Assembly: GCF_001612845.1 (NCBI RefSeq)
Contig: NZ_BDBF01000024.1
Location: forward strand, 42,051-106,050
DNA from: Nocardia elegans NBRC 108235
GTDB lineage: Bacteria; Actinomycetota; Actinomycetes; Mycobacteriales; Mycobacteriaceae
Length of the DNA stretch: 64,000 nt
Direction of reading: 5' to 3'
Made by a program: the position numbers and the translations under genes. Shown in pieces: positions 53,032 through 60,310 of this stretch (within the stretch, counting starts at the first letter, position 1; each line of letters starts with the position of its first letter). Below the pieces are notes generated by a model, which saw nothing but the letters and a program-made list of their open reading frames with translations, did not search any database and was not told the DNA's origin.

Positions 53032-53942
53032 GCAGCGCCGAGCCGAGCCGCTGGCAGCAGCGCATCGCGGGCGAATGGGTAGGGCGGCCCTCGCTGTTCG
53101 ACGCCGAGGGCGTCTGGCTGGGATTCGAGGATATCCGCCGGTCCTCGGTGTTCGAGGACGGCACGACCACCTACTACATGGACGGCGGGCTCACCGGCGG
53201 CGGGCGGCTGGCCGGGCGGTTCGCCCTGGGCGCCCCGTTCGAATTCGGCGTCCTGGACTCCGACGGCGATCGCATCTACACCGGGCCCGACTTCTACGGC
53301 TCCGGACAGCCCTACGGCGGATTCGTCGACGCCCACTACTACGGTCCCGGCTGGCAGGTGTCGCTGAACACGTGGAATCAGACGATCGACGACACCCAGG
53401 TGTATTCGTCGGTGCTGTATCAGGGCCCGGCGATGGTCGGCGTGTTCACCGGCCTCTACACCCGCGATCCGGGCCTCGCCGAGGAGCGAGTGGATACCGA
53501 AACTCGCTGCGGCGGAGTGACATTCACCTTTTCCACCAAGGACGACAGTCGCTATGCCGGCGATCTGGAACTGTGGTCGGTGGAGCAGCGCACCCTCGGC
53601 ACCGCTCGCATGACCCGCACCGTCGCGCCCCGCGACCTGCTCACCGCAGCGCATCGACTCGAGCTCGCGGGACCGCTCGAATCCGAGATCAATATCGTCG
53701 TCCGTCGCGACGGTGCCCGCACATTCCACGAGGGCCCCGATGCGTTCGGTAACGGATTAGCATGCGGCCGAGCCAATTTCGTGCGGCTGCACCACCGAGA
53801 CGGCCGCCGGCTGATCGGCCGGGAATTCATGATGGACGCCGAACCGGGGATGGGCGCCGGGTCCACTCTCGCGGTCGCCTATCAGCTGTTCGAGCACAAC
53901 CGGCTGTCAATGATCATGCACGGCGTTCTGGAGCGACAATGA
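53028..53942 (+). CDS. Conserved-looking beta-rich protein of unknown function
   Basis: A 304-residue protein without signal peptide or membrane segment. Many short alternating hydrophobic stretches and repeated aromatic/Gly motifs (AGEWVGRPSLFDAEGVWLG, YTGPDFYGSGQPYGGFVDAHYYG, VYSSVLYQGPAMVGVF, FHEGPDAFGNGLACGRANFV) suggest two related beta-barrel halves, perhaps calycin-like. I cannot name the family. Tightly coupled (4-bp overlaps) between RCCR-like 2 and the NOL-like reductase, so it should act in the same step, possibly binding or chaperoning a tetrapyrrole. Confidence 0.7.
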   Translation: MSSAEPSRWQQRIAGEWVGRPSLFDAEGVWLGFEDIRRSSVFEDGTTTYYMDGGLTGGGRLAGRFALGAPFEFGVLDSDGDRIYTGPDFYGSGQPYGGFVDAHYYGPGWQVSLNTWNQTIDDTQVYSSVLYQGPAMVGVFTGLYTRDPGLAEERVDTETRCGGVTFTFSTKDDSRYAGDLELWSVEQRTLGTARMTRTVAPRDLLTAAHRLELAGPLESEINIVVRRDGARTFHEGPDAFGNGLACGRANFVRLHHRDGRRLIGREFMMDAEPGMGAGSTLAVAYQLFEHNRLSMIMHGVLERQ

Positions 53943-54706
53943 GCAACGTGGTCATCACCGGCGGCACCCGGGGTATCGGATTGGGGATGGCCCGGGCGCT
54001 GCTGGCCCGCGGCCATCGCGTCGCGGTCTGCGGCACCGACCCGCAGCGGATCGACTCGGCACGCGCCGAACTCGGGGAGGCGGCGGTGGTGCTGGCCGCC
54101 GACACCACCGATCGCGACGATCTGCGCCGGCTGTGGGATGCGGCGGCGCGACGATTCGGCGCCGTGGACATCTGGATCAACAACGCCGGCGTCTCCCAGA
54201 CCCGCGCACCGATGTGGGAGCTGCCGGACGCCGTAGTGCGAAAGGTGATCGACACCAACCTGATCGGCGTCCTCAACGGGTGCGCGGTCGCGGTCGCCGG
54301 CATGTCCGAGCACGGCGGCCACATCTGGAATATGGAGGGGTTGGGCAGCGACGGACGCACCGTACCCGGACTCGGCGTCTACGGGGCCAGCAAGCGTGCG
54401 GTCGGCTACCTCACCGCGGCGCTGGCGAAGGAGGTCCCGCCCGGCGTCTCGGTCGGAGTACTCAGCCCCGGCATGGTCACCACCGATCTGCTCACCCACG
54501 GATACACCGACCCGGACGAGTTGGCCAAGGCCCGCAGGATCTTCGCCATTCTCGCCGATCCGGTGGACACCGTCGCGCCCTGGCTGGCCGAGCGGGCCGT
54601 CACTCGCACCCGCAACGGTGCGCGAGTCGAGTGGCTGACCACGAGCAAGGTGATCCGCCGCTTCGCCGCGGCACCGTTTCGCACCCGCGACCCGTTCGCC
54701 GCGTAG
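53939..54706 (+). CDS. Chlorophyll b reductase-like (NYC1/NOL-type) SDR
   Basis: A 255-residue SDR: cofactor loop ITGGTRGIGLGMARAL, then VDIWINNAG, and the active-site stretch GGHIWNMEGLGSDGRTVPG with YGASK (Y148, K152; Ser near 137). Plant NOL reads DIWINNAG, GGHIFNIDGAGSDGR and YGATK, and continues LSPGMVTTDLL just as here (VLSPGMVTTDLLTHGYT). This match is far closer than to generic SDRs. Plant NYC1/NOL reduces the C7-formyl group of chlorophyll b. Here it may reduce a formyl or oxo group of a tetrapyrrole. ATGA overlap with the previous gene. Confidence 0.8.
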   Translation: MSNVVITGGTRGIGLGMARALLARGHRVAVCGTDPQRIDSARAELGEAAVVLAADTTDRDDLRRLWDAAARRFGAVDIWINNAGVSQTRAPMWELPDAVVRKVIDTNLIGVLNGCAVAVAGMSEHGGHIWNMEGLGSDGRTVPGLGVYGASKRAVGYLTAALAKEVPPGVSVGVLSPGMVTTDLLTHGYTDPDELAKARRIFAILADPVDTVAPWLAERAVTRTRNGARVEWLTTSKVIRRFAAAPFRTRDPFAA

Positions 54707-54730
54707 CCGATTGCAGAAGGAGTTGGTTCG

Positions 54731-55474
54731 ATGCCCGACGTCCTCGGCTGGCGAGCCAAATTCGGGGTCCTCGCCCCGTCCACCAATACCGTGGTCGAGC
54801 CCGATTTCGCCCGCCTGGGTGTGCCCGGGGTGACCGCGCATTTCGGCCGCATCCACATCCGCGACCAGGATATGAGCGACGACGCCGGAATGGGCCGGCT
54901 GCTCGAGCAGATTCGCGACGAAATCGTCGCCGCGTGTGAGCGGGTGCTGACCTGCGAACCCGATTACATGGTCATGGGAATGTCGGCCGAGACGTTCTGG
55001 GGCGGCGTCGAGGGCAACCGGCGCTTCGTGCGCCAGATCCATGAGGTGACCGGTCTCGAGGTCGCCACCGGCGCCGAGGCGTGCCGGCGCGCATTGGCGC
55101 TCTACGGAGCGCGCCGTATCGGTGTGGTCACGCCCTATCAGCCGGTGGGCGACGAGAATGTGGTGCGGTTCTTCGGCGAGCTGGGGTTCGAGGTGAAGGC
55201 GATCAAGGGATTGCGCTGCCCCACAGCGGTTTCCATCGCCCACGTCACCGAGGACGAGCTGCGGTCCGCACTGCGCGAGGTCGACGGTGACGGCGTGGAC
55301 GCGCTGGTGCAGTGCGGAACCAACCTGTCGATGGTGCGGTTGGCCGACGAGGCCGAGCGCTGGCTGGGCAAACCCGTGCTGGCGATCAATGCGGCGACCT
55401 GGTGGATGGCGTTGCGCGACAACGGGTTCACCGATCGGATCGAGGGCGCGGGATCACTGCTGCGCGACCACTGA
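54731..55474 (+). CDS. Maleate cis-trans isomerase/arylmalonate decarboxylase-family protein (copy 1)
   Basis: A 247-residue Asp/Glu racemase-superfamily protein of the maleate isomerase/AMDase branch (APSTNTVVEPDF at the N-terminus). The second active-site cysteine is present (C195, ALVQCGTNLS). At the first site MGMSAETFWGG has no cysteine. Single-cysteine members such as arylmalonate decarboxylase do not racemise by the two-base route. A maleate or alkylmaleate isomerase/decarboxylase role fits the imide-to-diacid pathway. Last gene of the 47796 operon, 24 bp after the NOL-like gene, with AGAAGGAG upstream. Confidence 0.82.
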   Translation: MPDVLGWRAKFGVLAPSTNTVVEPDFARLGVPGVTAHFGRIHIRDQDMSDDAGMGRLLEQIRDEIVAACERVLTCEPDYMVMGMSAETFWGGVEGNRRFVRQIHEVTGLEVATGAEACRRALALYGARRIGVVTPYQPVGDENVVRFFGELGFEVKAIKGLRCPTAVSIAHVTEDELRSALREVDGDGVDALVQCGTNLSMVRLADEAERWLGKPVLAINAATWWMALRDNGFTDRIEGAGSLLRDH

Positions 55475-55478
55475 CGGT

Positions 55479-55513
55479 CCCGTGCCCCTTCCGGCGCCAT
55501 GGAGGGGCACGGG
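55479..55513. terminator. Bidirectional stem-loop terminator at the end of the PaO/RCCR operon
   Basis: Perfect 11-bp arms CCCGTGCCCCT (55479-55489) and AGGGGCACGGG (55503-55513) with a 13-nt loop between convergent genes. Confidence 0.82.
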
Positions 55514-55520
55514 TCGCGGC

Positions 55521-56414
55521 CTACTGGTAGCTCGGATTCGCCCACGCGCCGATGGATTTCGACCGGACCGGTTCGATGAACCGCGGCGCCGCTGTCTCCG
55601 GGAAGTCCGGTCCCCAATTGGTGGCATCACCCGCCATCGACACGCTCGCATTCTCGGTGTACCAATCCACCAGATCCGCGTCCGAGCGGATGATCCAGGT
55701 GCAGCCGCGCTCGGCGTCGGCGGTGAAGTCACCGTGCCGGATGTACGGCGGGCGCCAGAAGTAGGTACCCGGCCACATGGTGCCGAAGTTGTACTCGAAA
55801 CCGCCATCGAGGCAATAGGCTTCCTCGCTGCACGGATGATGCGCCAGCGGCACCTCTCGCCATCCCGGCTTCGCCTTGATCAGACGGGTGTAGAAGCCGG
55901 TCTTCTCGTCGCGGTGCAGCAGTTTGATGTAGAGCCCGGGGACGGGGGTGCCGCCCAGATCGAACCGCATCGGGCTGCCGTCCTTCACATCGATCCACGG
56001 CATCGACGCGGTATCCAGGACGACGAGTTCCTGGTCGGGACGCACGAAGTCGCGATCACCGTCCGCCAGGTCGAACCCCCAGCCGCCGCCCTCCCGGAAC
56101 AGCAGAATTTCCGTGCCGCCCACCGCCCGGATCGGCGGCGTCCACACCCCGGCCGGCGCCGTCCAGTAGCCGTCGGGGCCGAGTTCGTCGTCGCCCACGG
56201 TTATTCGACCGGACAGCACGAACCATTCGGTGTCGGCCACGTGCACGCCCGCAGGCCGGGACCAGTCGCTGGTGAACCGAACCTTCAGCGAGGCCGAACC
56301 GTCCTCCTCGTCGTAACTGAGGTTGCGTTGTTCGGCACTGCCTGTGGCGCGCTGGAACTCGGCGCGGTGCCAGATCAGATCTTTTTCATCGATGAGCTCT
56401 ACATGTGGACGCAC
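55521..56414 (-). CDS. Cupin-domain protein (DUF4437-like)
   Basis: A 297-residue bicupin-like protein. The first half has GVHVADTEWFVLSGRITVGDDEL and the second YCLDGGFEYNFGTMWPGTYFWRPPYIRHGDF, both with the spacing of cupin metal motifs, though only some of the usual His/Glu ligands are present (H in PYIRHGDF, H in PAGVHVADTE). The GTG at 56414 is preceded by GGAGGA. It is divergent from the TetR gene, which probably controls it. A dioxygenase, decarboxylase or sensor function are all possible. Confidence 0.75.
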   Translation of the reverse strand: MRPHVELIDEKDLIWHRAEFQRATGSAEQRNLSYDEEDGSASLKVRFTSDWSRPAGVHVADTEWFVLSGRITVGDDELGPDGYWTAPAGVWTPPIRAVGGTEILLFREGGGWGFDLADGDRDFVRPDQELVVLDTASMPWIDVKDGSPMRFDLGGTPVPGLYIKLLHRDEKTGFYTRLIKAKPGWREVPLAHHPCSEEAYCLDGGFEYNFGTMWPGTYFWRPPYIRHGDFTADAERGCTWIIRSDADLVDWYTENASVSMAGDATNWGPDFPETAAPRFIEPVRSKSIGAWANPSYQ

Positions 56415-56456
56415 GGGTCCTCCTCCCGGAGCTGACTTTCCGATACGAAATGTAGT

Positions 56457-56470
56457 GCTTATCAATAAGC
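56457..56470. promoter_or_regulatory. TetR-type operator
   Basis: GCTTAT-CA-ATAAGC, perfect 6-2-6 inverted repeat in the 81-bp gap between the cupin and TetR genes, 26 bp from the TetR start. Confidence 0.6.
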
Positions 56471-56495
56471 AAAACAAGATGTATCGTTTATTACC

Positions 56496-57062
56496 GTGAA
56501 CAGACCCGGACGTCCTTCCGGACCGGCCACCGAAACCGCGGAGATCGTGCTCACCGCCGCGCTGGAACTGGTCCTCACCGAGGGCGCGGCCGCCCTGACA
56601 CCCCGGCGGCTGCACGCCATGACAGGCGTCGCGCGCACCACCATCTATCGCCATTGGCCGGCGCCCAAGGACTTCCTCGCCGCACTCATCACCGTCGCAC
56701 CCCACCCCTCCCCCGAGCCGACCGGCGATCCGGTCGCGGATCTGCACGGTGAGGTCGACTCGCTCTGTGATCGACTGCGCGACAAGCCCGTTGCGGCATT
56801 CCTTCGCGCCCTGGTGACCGCCTCGGTCGCGGACCCCGAATGCGCCGAATTGCGCCACCGATACGTCAGCGACCTGCTCGCGCCGTTCCGCGCCGCGGTG
56901 CGCCGGGCCGGAGTGCGGGAGCACGCGGTGATCGAGGAGATCGCGCTGTCCATCGTGGCGCCGCTGCTCGTGGACGTCCTGCTGCTGGACGGCCCCGTCG
57001 ACCGTGACCGTGCACACCGCGCGGTCGATCGGGCAATGGAACCCAGTTCCGGTCGTCGTTGA
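56496..57062 (+). CDS. TetR-family transcriptional regulator
   Basis: A 188-residue TetR protein: N-terminal HTH (ALTPRRLHAMTGVARTTIYRHW, in two parts, residues about 35-58) and a C-terminal helical ligand domain ending VDRAMEPSS. The GTG at 56496 places the HTH at the usual distance. Likely autoregulated and controlling the cupin gene through the palindrome at 56457; the isomerase-like gene 34 bp downstream probably shares its transcript. Confidence 0.87.
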   Translation: MNRPGRPSGPATETAEIVLTAALELVLTEGAAALTPRRLHAMTGVARTTIYRHWPAPKDFLAALITVAPHPSPEPTGDPVADLHGEVDSLCDRLRDKPVAAFLRALVTASVADPECAELRHRYVSDLLAPFRAAVRRAGVREHAVIEEIALSIVAPLLVDVLLLDGPVDRDRAHRAVDRAMEPSSGRR

Positions 57063-57096
57063 GGCGGCCGATCGCAGCGAGCGAGGAGACCTCGAG

Positions 57097-57840
57097 ATGA
57101 CCAATGCCGTGGGAACCCGCGCCGTCTTCGGCGTCATCGTGCCCAGTACGAATACCGTTGTCGAACACGACTATTGGCGGGCCGGGCTGCCGGGAATCAG
57201 CTACCGGGCCGGTTCGATGTACATTCCCGACCCGGTCATGGGCGACGACGACGACTTCCGCGCGCTCCTGGGCCAGATCCGCGCCTCCATCGATACCGCG
57301 GTGCGCGATGTGCTCACCGCCGAACCGGACCGCATGGTCATGGGCATGTCCGCGGAAACGTTCTGGGGCGGGATCGAGGGCAATGCGGCCTTCGAACAGC
57401 GGCTGCGCGAACGCACCGGCCTGCCGGTGACGACGGGGGCGAGTTCGTGCCGGGCGGCACTGCACGCCCTGGGATGCCGCCGGATCGCGGTGTTCTCGCC
57501 GTATCAGCCGGTCGCCGACCGGGAGGTGGGCCGGTTCTTCACCGAGGCCGGCTTCGAGGTTGCCGCGATCACCGGCCTGCGCTGCCCGACCGCCATGGAT
57601 ATCGCCAAGGTCCGGCCCGACCGGCTGCGCACGGTGGCGGCGGGCCTGGACGGGCCGCACGTGGAGGCGATCGTGCAGGTGGGCACGAATCTGTCCTTCG
57701 TGGCCACGGCCGACGAACTCGAACGCGAACTCGGCAAACCGGTGATCGCGATCAATGCCGCCACGCTGTGGCATGCGTTGCGGGAGCACGGGATCGACGA
57801 TCGCGTCGAAGGAGCCGGCCGACTACTGCGCGAACAGTGA
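57097..57840 (+). CDS. Maleate isomerase-family paralogue lacking both cysteines (copy 2)
   Basis: A 247-residue paralogue of the protein at 54731, colinear along its length (VPSTNTVVEHDY, MGMSAETFWGGIEGN, INAATLWHAL). The second active-site position is Val195 (AIVQVGTNLS), where copy 1 has Cys195, and the first site also lacks Cys. It therefore cannot use the family's cysteine chemistry. It may have another catalytic residue or act as a partner subunit of copy 1. GAGGAGA precedes the ATG. Its 3' end overlaps the convergent CitE-like gene by 18 bp. Confidence 0.8.
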   Translation: MTNAVGTRAVFGVIVPSTNTVVEHDYWRAGLPGISYRAGSMYIPDPVMGDDDDFRALLGQIRASIDTAVRDVLTAEPDRMVMGMSAETFWGGIEGNAAFEQRLRERTGLPVTTGASSCRAALHALGCRRIAVFSPYQPVADREVGRFFTEAGFEVAAITGLRCPTAMDIAKVRPDRLRTVAAGLDGPHVEAIVQVGTNLSFVATADELERELGKPVIAINAATLWHALREHGIDDRVEGAGRLLREQ

Positions 57841-58665
57841 CCGGTCGCCCGCGTCCGCCAGCAGTCGCCGGGCGCGGCGGACGACGGCCAGATCGACCAT
57901 TCGGCCGTCGGCGTCCAGCACGACGCCACCGGCCGCGGCGTCGAAGCGTGCCACCAGATCCCGGGCGCGCGTCAGTTCGTCCGCGGACGGAGTGAAGACC
58001 GCGTTGACAACCGGCAGCTGCGCGGGATGGATACAGGCCCGTCCACGAAAACCCAAGCGCGCCAACGCTTCGGTGCTCTCGCGAAGTGCGGCGAGATCAC
58101 GGAAGTCGGTGCTGACGGGAGCCGGCGGCGGTTCGATTCCAGCGGCCACGCTCACCAACACCAGCTGAGTGCGAATCGCCAGCAGCTCGGCGCGGTCCGG
58201 CCCTGGCGCCATCCCCATATCGGCGCACAGATCAGCCTCACCCAGCTGCAGTCGCAGCACCCGCGGGGCCGTGGCGATCTCTCGGGCGGCGAGCACCGCG
58301 GTTGCGCTTTCGAGCAGCGGACAGATTCCCACGACACCCGGCGCCGGCTCACAGCCGCTCAGGAGTTCCGCCGCCGCGCGGACCTGGTCGGCCGATTCGG
58401 TTTTCGCCAGGCAGACCGCGGCGGGTCCGGCGGCCGCCACCGCGCGCAGATCGTCGGCGTCGTCGGGATTCACCCGTACCCAGATGCGTTCGCGGCTCGC
58501 CGCCGGGAGCGGGGCCAGCCATGCCGACACCAGTTCACGTGCGCGGGCCTTCTCCCCTGCCGGGACGGAGTCCTCGAGGTCCAGCAGAACCACATCGGCG
58601 GGTCCCGCCAACGCCTTGTCGAACAGTGCCGGACGGTTGCCCGGGACATAGAGCGCCGATCTCAT
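57823..58665 (-). CDS. CitE/HpcH-HpaI-type acyl-CoA lyase
   Basis: A 280-residue CitE-like TIM-barrel lyase: SALYVPGNRPALFDKA, LLDLEDSVP, ICPLLESATAVL, LGEADLCADMG (metal-binding Glu/Asp) and GRACIHPAQLPVVNAVF. Stand-alone members cleave malyl-, citramalyl- or related hydroxyacyl-CoAs to acetyl-/propionyl-CoA and pyruvate or glyoxylate. The ATG at 58665 follows GAGGGG. Divergent from a secreted esterase across a double 17-bp operator, so it belongs to the regional regulon and would provide the last carbon-carbon cleavage. Confidence 0.86.
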   Translation of the reverse strand: MRSALYVPGNRPALFDKALAGPADVVLLDLEDSVPAGEKARARELVSAWLAPLPAASRERIWVRVNPDDADDLRAVAAAGPAAVCLAKTESADQVRAAAELLSGCEPAPGVVGICPLLESATAVLAAREIATAPRVLRLQLGEADLCADMGMAPGPDRAELLAIRTQLVLVSVAAGIEPPPAPVSTDFRDLAALRESTEALARLGFRGRACIHPAQLPVVNAVFTPSADELTRARDLVARFDAAAGGVVLDADGRMVDLAVVRRARRLLADAGDRSLFAQ

Positions 58666-58702
58666 CAACTACCCCTCGCACCGGCTCGGGAATCGCCGTA
58701 CT

Positions 58703-58739
58703 ATTTCCTTGGAAGAAACACCGTTTCGGTGAATGAAAC
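58703..58739. promoter_or_regulatory. Double 17-bp operator between the CitE-like and secreted hydrolase genes
   Basis: ATTTCC-TTGGA-AGAAAC (58703-58719) and GTTTCG-GTGAA-TGAAAC (58723-58739), separated by 3 bp, giving 20-bp periodicity. This is the clearest tandem form of the regional motif and suits a tetrameric IclR protein. Confidence 0.72.
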
Positions 58740-58842
58740 ATAGCGGTCTCGGCCCGGGGCTGTCCACCCATCGGGGTCCTCAGGAATCCCCTCGCGGTCG
58801 GCTCGCCGCGCCGAAACCGGCTGCCCGGCACAGGGAGTCGCG

Positions 58843-59784
58843 ATGGCCCGTCGAACTTCGGCCCTCACCGTCATGGCCGCGGCATGCGTCGCCGCTCTCG
58901 GATTCGCCCCGGCGGCCGCCGACTCGCCGGGTGTGCCGGGGACGATCGCGCTACCGTGCGCCGGGGCGCCCCTCGAGCAGCATGCCGACTGGTATCTGCC
59001 CGCCGGCCCACCGCGCGGACTGGTGTGGTTGCAGCACGGGTTCGCCCGCGCCGACGGCAATGTCGCCGCACTCGCCGCTCGCTTGGCCGGTGCCGGCAAC
59101 CTCGTCTTCGCGCCGAGCCTGCCGTTCATGAACCTCTCGGGCTGCACGTTGCAGAACCTCGGCGACAATACGCCGTTCCTGGATCAGGTGGCCCGATTGT
59201 TCGCCACCGCAACCGATCCCGCCGGCCCGCTGGCCGCCGCCCTCGCCACCGCCGCCGAGCACGCCGGCGTCACCGCACCCGCCCTGCCGCGGCCGTTCGT
59301 GTTCATCGGCCATTCGGCCGGGGCCGAGGCAGTCGAGTACGTCGCCCACCGCCTGCACATCAGCGCGCCGCAGACCTGGCCGGATCTGCGCGGACTGATC
59401 CTGCTGGATCCGGTGAAATCGTTCCTCGGCACCAATACCGACACCGCTCTGGCCGATCTGGACCCCACCGCCCTGCCGATCCTCACGATCTCCGGCCCGC
59501 CCGGCCTGTGCAACAACTTCGCCGGCGGCACCGCCGCCCTCCGAACACACCTGCACCGGCCGTTCGTCGGCATCCGCCTCACCTCCGGCGAACACACCGA
59601 CGCCGAAGGCCCCTCCAGCGACGCACTGGGCGAATTGCTCTGCGGCACACCGCAACCCGCCAATTGGGATATGCTCGAACGAACCACCACGGCATGGACA
59701 CGCGCCTACTTCACCGGCACCACCGACTATTCGGTGACCTCGCCGACCATCGGTCTCCATGTCGAGACCCTCACGGGGGCGTAA
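58843..59784 (+). CDS. Secreted alpha/beta hydrolase (lipase/esterase-like)
   Basis: A 313-residue exported hydrolase. Signal peptide MARRTSALTVMAAACVAALGF with cleavage near APAAAD; VWLQHGFARADGN as oxyanion region; nucleophile elbow FIGHSAGAEAVEY (Ser near residue 159); a Cys pair (LCNNF, LLCGT) could form a disulfide. Late GEHTDAEGP may hold the catalytic His. Its promoter carries the double 17-bp operator, tying an extracellular ester cleavage to the pathway; removal of phytol or another alcohol from the imported pigment is one possibility. Confidence 0.82.
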   Translation: MARRTSALTVMAAACVAALGFAPAAADSPGVPGTIALPCAGAPLEQHADWYLPAGPPRGLVWLQHGFARADGNVAALAARLAGAGNLVFAPSLPFMNLSGCTLQNLGDNTPFLDQVARLFATATDPAGPLAAALATAAEHAGVTAPALPRPFVFIGHSAGAEAVEYVAHRLHISAPQTWPDLRGLILLDPVKSFLGTNTDTALADLDPTALPILTISGPPGLCNNFAGGTAALRTHLHRPFVGIRLTSGEHTDAEGPSSDALGELLCGTPQPANWDMLERTTTAWTRAYFTGTTDYSVTSPTIGLHVETLTGA

Positions 59785-59890
59785 GCGGCTACAGGTCACC
59801 GCCGCTGGATCGGACCCGTGACCCCGTCGGCGTCCACCTCCGGGGACCCCACCGCCCACCGACACGACACGTGATGGTGGGATACCGATC

Positions 59891-60307
59891 GTGACCGTGT
59901 CGTGGTGGTGGGATCTGCTGATCGCGGTCGCCGCCGCGCTCATCGTGTGCTGGTTTGCGCTGATCGCGGCGTTGATCATCGTCCGGCCACGCGGCAACCT
60001 GCTGCGGGAAGCGATGCGGATCCTGCCCGACACCCTGCGCCTGATTCGCCGTCTGGCCGCCGACCGCTCGCTGCCACGCGGTGTGCGGATCCGGCTCTGG
60101 CTGGTGCTGGCCTACCTCGCCTCACCCCTGGACCTGATCCCCGACATCATCCCCGTCATCGGCTACGCCGACGACGCCATCATCGTCACCGCGGTCCTGC
60201 GCAGCGTCGTCCGGGCCGCGGGCCCGGAGGCCGTCCGCGCCCACTGGCCCGGCACCGACGACGGCTATACCGCGCTCGCCCGGCTCACGGGCCTGCCGGC
60301 GCGGTGA
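59891..60307 (+). CDS. YkvA-type DUF1232 membrane protein
   Basis: A 138-residue protein with an N-terminal transmembrane helix (LLIAVAAALIVCWFALIAALIIV) and the DUF1232 signature LWLVLAYLASPLDLIPDIIPVIGYADD. Function unknown in the family. The GTG at 59891 is the only start before the helix. Convergent with the broken monooxygenase gene. Confidence 0.85.
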   Translation: MTVSWWWDLLIAVAAALIVCWFALIAALIIVRPRGNLLREAMRILPDTLRLIRRLAADRSLPRGVRIRLWLVLAYLASPLDLIPDIIPVIGYADDAIIVTAVLRSVVRAAGPEAVRAHWPGTDDGYTALARLTGLPAR

Positions 60308-60310
60308 CAG

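Noticed and set aside
56438..56454. CTTTCC-GATAC-GAAAT near the cupin/TetR promoter as another copy of the regional 17-mer
   Set aside because: Arms are out of register by one base; the adjacent GCTTAT/ATAAGC palindrome explains control of this pair better.
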